Shown here one piece after another: positions 45,851 through 55,718 of a stretch of 64,000 bases of DNA. How positions within the stretch are numbered: position 1 is the stretch's first letter; every line of letters begins with the position of its first letter. Both the position numbers and the translations under genes were made by a program. The notes below the pieces were generated by a model, which did no database searches, was not told the origin of the DNA, and saw only the letters and a program-made list of their open reading frames with translations. Source of the DNA: Viola odorata (lineage: Eukaryota; Streptophyta; Magnoliopsida; Malpighiales; Violaceae); contig OY829539.1 of assembly GCA_963691705.1 (NCBI GenBank), positions 47,032,327 to 47,096,326 on the forward strand. Reading direction: 5' to 3'.

Positions 45851-48143
45851 GAAATCTGACATCAAAGACACAAAAGCAGGAGAAGAGGAAACGGGGTTAG
45901 TGTTAGATGTTTCCGCGCTCAAGGCACGAAAACGGAGAAAAATGATGGGTTTTTGTGCAAGAAGTGCACGCCTCACATCCCGAGATCTTCCCATGAGACT
46001 CACTTTTCTCTCTTCCCTCGTTCCCCTCGGAACCTCGCTAGCTAGCTTATTTTTTTCTAGCTGTGTATTTCCACTCTTTTCTTCCTTTTTCTCTCCTCTC
46101 TTCGCAAGCTCATTTTTTTCTCTAATGCTCTCACCGCTTACATTTTTCACTCCACTCTTTCCCTCTTTTTTAAGTAAAGAACTTGAAATATCAAAGATCG
46201 CACTTGCTTTTTCAAGCTTGATTTGGTCTTCGTATACCTGACTAGGCGCTAGTGGTGGAATCAAGAATTTGCGGCCGTTGTGAGTGAGTCGGTAGGTATT
46301 GCGGAAACCGTCATGAATGGCGTGGCGATCAAACTGCCATGGTCGGCCAAGAAGGAGATGGGTGGCTTGCATGGGGGCGACATCACAGACTCGCTCATCC
46401 TGGTACTCCCCGATCTAAAACTTGATCTGCACCTGTTTCACCACTTTGATGGTGCTGCCGTCATTGAACCAGTTCAGGACATAGGGGTGCGGATGCTTGG
46501 TGGTCGAGAGTCCAAGTGAGTGGACTAGTGAGGTGCTCGCCACATCTGCACAGCTCCCACTGTCAATGATGATCGAGAGGACCATCTCATCAGCTGCTCC
46601 CCGGGTATGGAACAAGTTTTCCCTATGTTCTAGAACCTCATCATCTGCTCGGGCTTGCATACTCAAGGTCCGTCTTATCACTAAACTGCGCGGAATCTCC
46701 AAAGAGGTATACTCTCCTTCTTCCTCACTTTCCTCCTCATTTCCTCCATTTTCTGTCTCATCCTCAGAGACTATCTCTCCTCCTTCCCTGATTAGGATGA
46801 TGCGGCGGTTTGGACATTCGGCCCTCATGTGTCCCTTACCGCCACATTTGAAACATTCAATGGTTCGGCTAGGTGTTCTTTGGGTTGTGTTTGGGATTGG
46901 TGTGTTGGAGGTGTTTTGGGAAGTGTATGGTTTAGGGTCGGATGGTTTGGTGTAGTTTGGCTTGGTTTCGGTTGGTTGAGTGTAAGGTGGCTTAGGTGTT
47001 TGGGTCGTGTTTGATTGCCAGGGTCTTTTGGTATTTGTCACAAAGTGTGGAGTAGAAGAAGAAGTAGTATTGACAAAGTTTTTGGGTTTGGAGCTTACTT
47101 GGCGTTCTAGCTTAAGAGCTAGATGGTACATTTCCTCGATTGTGTTGTAAGGGAGAAAGTCCAATTGTTGGGAAATATCCTTGCGAAGTCCGCCAAGAAA
47201 TCGGGCCATGGTTGCCTCACCACTCTCTCGTACATCCAATCGTGTCAGCATGGATAACATCTCATGGTAAAACTCCGTGACACTTTTACTGCCTTGATAC
47301 AATCGTTGGAGTTTCTGATGCAAATCGCGGAGATAGTAAACTGGCACAAATCGTGATCGCATCTCCTCCACAAGCTCAGCCCAAGTGGTGATTGGTGGTT
47401 CATGATCCAACCTCCGATTAATCAAGACTCGCTCCCACCACTGTGGTTCATGGCTAAACCTGTAAACTCAACAACAGCCAAACGACACTTCTTTTCTTCC
47501 GAATAGTTATAACATGCAAATATCCTTTCCATCTTACTTTCCCATTCATAATAAATATCAGGGTTCTCACGACCCTCAAAAGATGGAATAGTTAACTTGA
47601 TGTTATTAAAGTTGTCATACCGTCCCTCGTGTGGAGGATTCCTTCGAGCCTCTCGCAGAGGTTCGGGTCGTGTCTGATCATATGACCGAGGAACGGTCGG
47701 TTCGGTTGCGAATGGGTGGATGTGTGGCGGCACATAAGAGTTGGCTTGGTGTAGTGGAATATCGGGACCCCGGTTCCGATTGTATCTGATGATAGGTTGA
47801 TTTAGTGGTGGAGATATCGAATTCGTATGATGAGGTGGTCGGTTGCGGGATCTTCCTCATTATCGCTACTATCGGAGCGAGCATAGACTCCTTCGGTAGT
47901 ACCATAGAAGGAATGACTTCGTGGGTCGGTGGGTCGGGTTCTTTGTTAAAAGTGGGGAAATGTAGGGGTTCTTTGTAGTAGTGGTGTTTGTAGTGGTGGG
48001 GTTGTTTGGGCTTGTCGAGTTTCGATGGCCTCGAGCCTAGTCATCATTTTCTCCAATATGGAGCTAATGTGGTTCATGTGTGGATCGGGTGGTGGGGGTG
48101 GTACTTCCGAATATTCTTCAGTAATCGTAGGGTCGTTGGACAT
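45848..48143 (-). pseudogene. Inner element gag and protease, decayed
   Basis: gag starts at 48143 (MSNDPTITEEY). The capsid-like region carries NIKLTIPSFEGRENPD and YNYSEEKKCRLAVVEFTG, then RSRFVPVYYLRDLHQKLQRL and ATMARFLGGLRKDI. The zinc knuckle is CFKCGGKGHMRAECPN and the protease motif IIIDSGSCADVAS. Frameshifts lie near 47830-47900 and at about 47440, and a TAG at 46415-46417 interrupts the protease region, with the same frame continuing from 46372 to 45848. The nonsense codon sits where relatives have Ser. Confidence 0.85.
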
Positions 48144-48837
48144 GATGTGTACCTGCACAAAGAAAATAAACACAAAGGAGAACTAAAAGGTGTTTGTTAG
48201 TACCCTCCCTCACGTGTTTACACTCTTCTCTCTATTGTTCTCACCAAAATCACACAAAAATAAACAAATAAACTTAAAACCAATTTTAGTTCTTTTTTTT
48301 TATAAAAAAATAAATATATATATGACTCAAAGAATGATGAGCACTTTGGTGACACACAATGAAAACTAGGTACGCAAAGAAGGTATGGAAAAATTAAGGT
48401 AAATAACACGAATAAATTGAGATTGTGCAATTACCTTAATTTGGAATGGAAGAGATATGGGAAACAATAATGAAAACTTACAAAGACACGAATGAAGAAT
48501 GGCGCAAAAGGATTTGTGTTTCGGAAGCTGAAAGAAAGCTTGACTCGTCCAATGGTAATCCACGTCAAGTGTCGAAAATCTTACCTAGCGATCTTGTCCC
48601 TTGCTTTTGACTTGTGTCTTTTCTTTCTTTCTTTCTTTTTTTTTTTTTTTTTGATTCACAAGTGAAGGGACGCTCGGATCGCAAAATAAATAAAGAAAGA
48701 AAGTAAAATGTTACTAGAGAAAATTACAAAATGGACGAGTGGAAGGGATGATGATTATCAAAAAAATTGAAATAAATTGATGAGTGAGATTTTGGAACTT
48801 TTACCAACCTTCTAGACGGCTTGGCTCCGCTACCACG
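48144..48837 (-). other. Inner element 5' leader with primer-binding site
   Basis: Next to the 5' LTR, at about 48816-48836, the reverse strand begins tggtagcggagcc after a 2-nt spacer. It resembles the initiator tRNA-Met site (tggtatcagagc) with a few mismatches. The rest is an untranslated leader with a poly-T run near 48630-48651. Confidence 0.6.
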
Positions 48838-49912
48838 TGTTAGGATCCTTAGGTGTCGATTGGGGCAAGGAACTAGTCTCGATTGTGGATGGTCCGATTG
48901 ATGAAGGATGAAGGCGTTTTTGACGAACTTGAAGATGTTCGGACATATGCGCAGCGGATAAAGTTGTAATGGAAATATGTAGGATTTTTTTAGAAATGGT
49001 TTTATGGAATTTTGTGACGATTTAATTCAAGATAAATGGTTCTTGAATCGGAAATTTTAGAAGTGAAAGATGGAATTTAAATGGACAAGTATATTCGAGA
49101 AAACCCTCTCGTTAACGAAGAATGAGCAACCTTTCTATATTGAATAACTTGAAAGATCGAATTCAAACTTGCAATGAAAATGCTAGCTTGAACCCGAAAT
49201 AATTACAAGAATTTTAGGGAAGAAAGCTAGAAATTACAAGGAATAAAATTGACTTTAAGATTGAATAATCAATTGGTAATCAAAAAGTGTCTTTTAAAAG
49301 AAAGTGAATGCACCTATTTATAGCTGAAATTCCAAGGGCAAAGAGGTCATTTCACCCTTGGTTGGATTGGAATTAATTGAGGCATTTTTGGATTCAATTG
49401 CAGGCCACGTTTGGTGCTGGTGGCTTGGGATCTTGCCAGATGGGCGTCGTGCGCGGGTCATGCGCCAGCAGGTGCGCGGAGGGGGTGCTGCGAGGTGCGG
49501 ATTGGGTGGAAGCAGGCGCCGGCGTGCGCTGAAGATGCGGTCGCGCGCGCTGGGCGTGGCAGGTAGGTGCGCGTTGGGCGCGGACGGGCGTTGACCACGT
49601 CTTGCGGAGACGAGCAGGAGTGGCCGGCTGCCACGTTGGGCTGGACGATCGGGTCGCGGGTGAGGGAGAAGGTTTGAAATGGCGTCGTCGGGAGGCTGTT
49701 GCTGTTGGCGTTGTGCGACGCCGTTTGGGCGAGATTGGGCCTGGGCCGGCTGGGCTTTTTGCTGGCCTAAGTTCTCATTTGGTCCCTGGATTTGCAAGCA
49801 TAACCTCCCTTGGTCCTTAAACTTTAGGTACGCTTCTTCGTAGCGTAAATATCGGAGCATAAGCGCCACGAGATTTTGGCGTTGGCTTCGCGTACGCGAT
49901 GCGATCGTATCA
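48838..49912 (-). repeat. 5' LTR of the inner element
   Basis: 1075 bp partner of 42130-43212. In minus orientation it holds an open frame of about 200 codons (49923-49318) matching the frame by which pol enters the other LTR. Confidence 0.95.
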
Positions 49913-49917
49913 CAAAG

Positions 49918-50777
49918 GTACAACGTTCTTAGCCATGAGCTCTAGAAGAGCTTTGGCGTCCACAGGGGTTAGGGCAAGCAGGGAACCGTGACTGGCAGCA
50001 TCAATCAATTCTTTGCTTCGCCCTCGCAATCCCTCGTAAAAATACTGGAGGAGGGCGTGGTCAGGGATGTTATGCGAGGGACAGAGAGTGTGCATCTTTT
50101 TGTAACGGTCATAGTATTGTCCTAAGTTCTCAGTCTCTTTCTGCATGATGAAAACTAGCTGTTTCTTGGTGACATTAACCATGGTAGTTGGGTAGTACTT
50201 TTCTGTAAATTCCTTGAACATATTGGCCCAGCTGGTGATTGATAGGGCAAGCAAGTCGTAGAACCAATTACGAGCGTCATCCTCAAGAGACCACATGAAT
50301 GCTCTTAGCTTAGCTTGATTGATGTCCACCTCCGGGGGTTTGAGAGCTTCGCAAACAGTATGGAGTTGTTGGAGGTGTCTGAGCGCACTCTCTCTGGGTA
50401 TGCCATGGAACTTTGGCAAGTAATGGAGGACCGAGGACTTAATGACCTAGTCGTGAGCAACAGTAGGTCACGCGATGCACACAACAGTAGATTCATTAGT
50501 GGCGTTGAGATCCTCGATAGAGGGATTGACGACAGCTTCGCCAGCCTCACCGCCACTGTTTTCAGCCATGACAGGTTGTTCGGGATGTGGGTTGTCTTCA
50601 ACGTCTCGATCTAGCGGGTCGACGTAGGTAGGAGGTTCCAGGTTATCAGGGGGGTTCAGGTGAGTTTCGTGTAGGAGCCGCAGATTGATGTTGCTTAGCG
50701 AGTTTGCGAGCTAGTCGTTCTGTTCTCCAGATTTCTAGGTCGAAGGGCAGTAGAGTTGCGTTGCAAGACCTGGTCAT
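49918..50777 (-). pseudogene. Athila gag N-terminus, decayed
   Basis: gag starts at 50777 (MTRSCNATLLPFD), a common Athila gag start. The 170-codon block 50419-49910 has VDINQAKLRAFMWSLEDDA and KYYPTTMVNVTKKQ, typical of the retrotransposon gag domain. Breaks: a stop and frame change near 50645, TGA 50468-50470 and TAG 50447-50449. The frame leads to the nested-element junction at 49917 and resumes at 42129 on the far side. Confidence 0.85.
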
Positions 50778-50806
50778 ACAAAAAGAAAATAGAGTTAGTT
50801 GCGTTA

Positions 50807-50825
50807 ATCCCTGGTAACAGCGCCA
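50807..50825 (-). other. Athila primer-binding site (tRNA-Asp type)
   Basis: The reverse strand reads tggcgctgttaccaggg close to the 5' LTR. It is complementary, with two or so mismatches, to the 3' end of plant tRNA-Asp, the primer used by Athila/Tat elements. Confidence 0.75.
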
Positions 50826-50830
50826 AAATT

Positions 50831-52198
50831 TGATCGGTTGTCGAATCCATAAAAAATAATAATAAAAACCTGCAGTCAATGTGCACAATAAATTGTGTGT
50901 AGTGGCAACAGGATCGAACACAGGGATTAAGGGATCAACACTCAATTCAATTCGACAAACTAAGTAATCCAAGTAACAAGTAACCAAAAGGGGGGTTTTG
51001 AATGGTTGTTTTATTTATTAACTACTTAAAACAGAAATAAAGGAAGGCAAAGGATATAAGAAATCAATAGAGAAGAGGTTCCTAGTAAGAGTCTGTATCC
51101 GGTTGCAATTATGGTCAGCCGGTCATCGGTGCAAGCATTGTCTACCCCGAGCTGATAGACGCACTATGGGGACCAGGTATGCTTAGGTCCCCTGCTTACC
51201 TTCGTAATAGAAGCTACCCCAAGGTACGCTTATGGGGTAACCTTGACAGTCTGTCGTCCTCCAAGGTACGCTTATGGAGGTAACACTCAGATGCCTATGA
51301 AGAAGAGGTAAGATACGTCTAGGGCGAGACACTCAGTACGCTCGATGCTCTGCCCTAACAACTTGTTCAATCCAACTGAAAGAGACCAGGATCCCGATTA
51401 CCCCCAGAGTGGTTATCTGCTTTACCCTGCAGCTTCGCGTTAGGTATAACAACAGGGACGATTGTAAAACTCTAGTTCAATTACTAGTTGATCAAGCTTG
51501 TAATTAATCCTAGGTAGATTGACAATTAATTATTGAATAAGAAAGATATTAGCCCAGAGTTTATGAAGTACAAATTAACCTCACGGCTTCCCTTGCAACC
51601 TTCAATCGACTCTTACCAAGAACAAGAAGACTTAGCCGCGCATACTAGATATAAAAATAAATAAATAAATAGATTGCATAATTAAAATAGAAGAGGAGAT
51701 GAAAGAGAAATTCTATTTATTACCGGCCGGAGCAACTGCTCCGGTTTATTGAAAAGAAGAACAAAGGTGCCGGAGGCAATGGTGGCGCCAACGTCTAGCG
51801 GGAGAAGAAGAGAAGAAGAGTCGCAAACCTAATTACTAAAAGAGTATTTATAAATTGTTTTTACAAAATAAGACTCCTAATCCGATTGGAATTAAATTCC
51901 CCATAGGACTTCTACTGCTATTGGGAGTCCTGGAGCAATCAATGAGCAGATCCGATATTTTCTTCTTTGCGTCAGTTTTCTTTTCTCGCTAGGACACTGC
52001 TGCCTTCCGCGAACGTCCAGCTGCACGGTCTAGCTACTCAATTCTTTCCAGAAAGTGATAGAAAACGTTCCTATTTGTATTTTCCTCTCAAATAGCCTAA
52101 ATCTGTAAAAACTGAAAAAACACAGCAACATTAGTAGCATCATGATCTAAAAAGGCATATAAAAGAGGGAATAATTATAGACATAAAACGCTCTATCA
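50831..52198 (-). repeat. 5' LTR of the Athila element
   Basis: 1368 bp, the longer and apparently less deleted copy. It ends TATCA followed by TSD TTGAA at 52199-52203. Confidence 0.95.
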
Positions 52199-52203
52199 TT
52201 GAA

Positions 52204-53280
52204 TTAGTTGGGAAATTCATTCATTTTTTCCCCAGTTATATATGCAGCCGACATGACAACAAACAAGAGAAACGCTATATCAGAAAAAAGAATTTTCCTC
52301 CATGTAACTAACTAACTGAATAAACTATTTTTGCCGCCAGTTACTAGCTAGTACTTCTTCTTCTTACAATTAAACATCAAGCACGCTGCCAGCTGTTAAA
52401 TATTCAAAATTATAAATTAAACATCCATTTTTTCAATTACTAAAAAAGAATCCAATTGGGGCTTTGAGAAAATAAAAACTGCAATTGGGAATTCATATTT
52501 GTTCAAAATTGAGAATTAATTAGTGAACCTAAGTGTAAAAAGATTTTAGGCTGAGTTCGAGTTCTTCGTATAGAAAAAAAAATAGTTGAAGAGAGAATAT
52601 TTTCTTTATAGGGGCGAGCGGGATCATAATCTCTTTAAAAATTTCACCTAAGCTCCGCTACAAGTATGATTTTGGGCGAAAGAGGAGAAATAAAAGTTAT
52701 AGAGCATATAATATTGAGTAAATTACAGTTTGTGGACACAATGATTAAATAGTAAGTAGTTACTAAATTGTAATATAAGGGTAAAAGAGTAAACGAATCC
52801 ACGCTGAAAGGAATAGTTTCGAATGATGAACCAAACACCTCCCATTCCAGTTACTAGTGATTTAAGTATTTGAGATGAAAGATAAAAACATCTCATACTA
52901 GAATTTTCTGTCTTTTGTCTTTTCTTCCGAACCACTGCAAATTTGAAACTCTATAGAAATGGCATTGACTTTCTGAAACGTCCAAAGACCACACAACAAA
53001 GACCTTAATTAGAACTGTGCCCTTCCAGTCATTTGACAGCTTTTTAGAGGTTTTGCACAGAGACATGGTGAAAATATTGAAAATCACCTTCATCCTCAAA
53101 ATTCAAACCAAACCACACACTTCTTTTCGTTACTTTCGATTTTCTTCCTTTTTTTTGTGTGGTATTTGATCACTACATTGACTGTCGATTATTTTTAATT
53201 CGAGTCAGATAGAACCATTATTAAAAAGTGGTAAAACTTTCCCTCCCTAATATGGGTATTTATTAATTACATAGTTACTG
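52204..53280. other. Intergenic DNA between the retrotransposon and WOX3
   Basis: No gene recognised. The first bases are the displaced continuation of the RBOH 3' region. Short minus-strand ORFs at 52644-53099 overlap each other, have no domain, and look like chance. Confidence 0.5.
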
Positions 53281-53626
53281 TTGGCGGAGTAGCAGTAGCT
53301 AATAGTAGCAGCAGAATTCATCAAGCAGGAAAAGGACCAGTAGTAACATTACTCGCTAGACAATTGAGATATTTCTTCCTCTACAAAATCTAGGTAAGCT
53401 AGACTACACATATCCATAACAGAAACGGAAACCAAGAAATTACACAAACACACACACACCCATACTACACATACTACACCCTAATAAATTCATCATCAAC
53501 TAATTAATTAACTGACTAACTTAATTAGATCACTAGCCAAACAGGACAGAACAGGACAGATTTGATTAATTAGCTAGCTCCTATTATACCTAGGGAGCTG
53601 TGCAGCTGGTGGTGATGATCATCAAG
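53281..53626 (-). other. WOX3 3' UTR and flank
   Basis: Non-coding and AT-rich, with a CA-rich run near 53445-53460. No other feature is seen. Confidence 0.45.
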
Positions 53627-54937
53627 TTAGTTGCTACTGTTGTTGTTGTGATTGTTGTTATTGCACTCTTCTTTGAGATTTGTTGATGTGATTGGGAAGA
53701 GCTCAAGGGTCTTGAGTGTTGTTCTGGTGTTGCAGCATGCAGGGGATGGTGATGCATATGGATCAGCAGCTGGGCCCATCTCCACCATCATCATCCGATC
53801 ATGGCTCATCTGCTGGTGTTGGTGGTGCAATCTCATCATCATAGGCTCATCATGATCAATCTGCTGCTGATGATGATGTTCTTGATGATCCCTTTGAGGG
53901 TAATTCTCCGCCTTCCACGTGTAATGATGCATCATTTGTGCAGCTGCTGCTCCACCTTCAAGTCCTCCTCCCTGCACACATTACAGAAAAAAAAAAAAAA
54001 GTCAGTTACGGACCAAAATCAAATTGCAGTATTAATGCAGAAATTAGCAAAAAGATTTGGTTTTCTTGACGTGGCTAATTTTTTGTTCGTTGACAGGGAA
54101 CAATTAAGATAAGGAAGCAGTAAACCTAGTTAGCATATACGTTTATTCACTCATTCTCATAAGAAAAAGATCAAGAGCAAAACTGAAAGGGCAAGAACTA
54201 TCTGGTTGTGTTGAAGTGTACGAACCAAAATCCTACATCGGAGAGAAAAAAAAAATTAAATATAAGAGGAATTGATTTTCTTAATGGAATGAGATAGTAT
54301 CATTCCATTAAAAGAGACTCGGATGAGCTTTTATTTCTCCAACAAGCTGGCTACTATTTCCACACAAATGATAATCATTAAACTACATTAAATTTTTTTT
54401 CAAGAAATGTCTATAATTCATAGCAATAATAACTTTTATGATCTCAATGTATTGGTAGAAATGTTTGTTTTTTGGTGCTATAACAACGAATAATAAACAC
54501 TCGATAATTTAGAGCAGGCTGAGGCACTGAGAAAAATCATAAAGAACAAGTTAAGATTAGGGTATATTCACCTGAGGAGGAGGAATTATAGGTGCGGTAT
54601 GAAGACCAAGTTGATGAAGAGCAGAAGTAGGAGGAGGAGGATCAAAGTAGTTGAGAAGGGAGAGGTTTGGTTGATTCTGATGATTCTGAAATACTAGTTG
54701 TGGGTGCTGGAGTTGTTTGATGAGTTTCCTTCTAAGTTTCTGTCTATCTCTTGCCTTGTGGTTCTGAAACCAATAGAACACATTCTTGCCTTCAATCTTG
54801 CCATACAAGGAGAGATGAGCAGTGATTCTTTGGATTTGTGGAGCATTAGGAGTCCTAATCCCACTTCTGTACAGTTCTTCCAAGATCATGAGCTGTTCTG
54901 GTGTTGGACACCACCTAGATGAAGCTGCAGGGCACAT
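53627..54937 (-). CDS. WOX3: WUSCHEL-related homeobox 3 (PRESSED FLOWER-like), two exons
   Basis: Nuclear transcription factor; WOX3/PRS recruits founder cells at lateral-organ margins in Arabidopsis. Exon 1 is 54937-54572 and exon 2 is 53971-53627, joined CAG/GTGAAT to GTGTGCAG/GGA, giving 236 aa (Arabidopsis WOX3 is close to this). I chose the ATG at 54937 ([16 protein letters not shown]) because family members begin there; the ATG at 54985 is in frame but adds a non-conserved basic extension. The homeodomain covers about residues 5-70, with [20 protein letters not shown]. The middle is His/Gln-rich. Exon 2 ends with the WUS box TLELFPIT and a Glu/Asn-rich tail. An intact gene. Confidence 0.95.
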
Positions 54938-55718
54938 TCTTGTTCCTTTCCTTTCTTGTTGGTCTTTCTTTCTTTTCACATGCAATGTAAGGTAAGTAAG
55001 TTAATTTGGTGATGAGTAGTTGCTATCTTTTGTGGGGGGGGGGGGGGGGGGGGATATAAATAGGAGAGGAGACAAGATATGAACATGAACAGTAGTAGTA
55101 GACAAAAAGGAGTGTGAGAGAGAGAGGGAATTCAAGAATTGATTAAGGGATCAGAGGAGCAAAAGGAAGAGTGGTGAAAGTACAGATTGCAGGTTGTCAT
55201 GCTGATGTTTCCCTGTTAGAGGGCATTGATTAAGTGTAGGATTTTTTATCAGAAATTAAAAATGAAAAAAAATAATAATAATTCAAAGAATCAATGGAAT
55301 GAAAAGTTGTAGTGTGATGGGTTTTGGTTATAAATGATTGTCATCATTATTGATTCTTCAACAGAATGTATTGGACTTGGACACGTACATACACCAGAAG
55401 TCAAGTAAATTGGGATTCTTCAAAGGATTAGATATCTTTCTGGACTTTTGTAATTGTTTGAAAACATACGAGGCCAATGTTTTTCATAGATTTTATAAGC
55501 ATTAATTAAGTTTGTTATTGGTTCTACTTAATGGCAGTTGGCAATATAGACTACAAGATGGTACAAAATTATAGTCCTAACACATGACTTAATTAACTCA
55601 TTGAAAACGAGCTATTATAGAGTGTTCTAAATATTTTGTCAAAACACATCTAGTTAAATCGTCAATCTAATCAAAGTAGTATATATTTGCCCAGTTTCTA
55701 CTCGATCGGAGATAATTA
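54938..55718 (-). promoter_or_regulatory. WOX3 upstream region
   Basis: About 100 bp upstream of the start codon lies a G20 homopolymer (55034-55053; C20 on the coding strand), followed by a TA-rich element and a GA microsatellite (about 55108-55122). No confident TATA box on the coding strand. The transposon-like repeat region begins at about 55719. Confidence 0.4.

Larger units (their letters stand above)
42130..49912 (-). mobile_element. Ty3-type LTR retrotransposon (inner), nested in Athila gag
   Basis: 7783 bp, minus orientation. LTRs are 42130-43212 and 48838-49912 (TGTTAGG...TATCA in plus orientation). The TSD CAAAG is perfect at 42125-42129 and 49913-49917. Single gag-pro-pol region with RT before integrase, hence Ty3/gypsy order. 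The polymerase C-terminus lacks an obvious classical chromodomain and runs into the 3' LTR, as in CRM-type chromoviruses; clade assignment is tentative. gag is broken by a stop and frameshifts and pol by one frameshift. Confidence 0.95.
31684..52198 (-). mobile_element. Athila-type Ty3 LTR retrotransposon (outer), carrying a nested element
   Basis: Reads on the minus strand. LTRs are 31684-32941 and 50831-52198, each TGATCGG...CTATCA in plus orientation, flanked by TSD TTGAA at 31679-31683 and 52199-52203. Internal order in the minus direction: primer site, gag, protease, RT/RNase H, integrase, and an Athila ORF1/env-like ORF. Removing the nested insertion (42130-49912 plus one TSD) leaves about 12.7 kb, the normal Athila size. 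The primer site matches the tRNA-Asp 3' end used by the Athila lineage. All ORFs are broken by stops and frameshifts, so the copy is not autonomous. Confidence 0.95.

Noticed and set aside
45561..46241. 226-codon plus-strand ORF with a Ser/Phe-rich end
   Set aside because: It is antisense to the inner element's protease/RT junction.
31684..52198. Integrated virus (caulimovirus or other)
   Set aside because: Gene order, LTRs, TSDs and tRNA-type primer sites all fit Ty3-type retrotransposons; no movement or coat protein genes of a pararetrovirus were seen.
52644..53099. Three short overlapping minus-strand ORFs
   Set aside because: Overlapping frames, no domain, AT-rich; chance ORFs.
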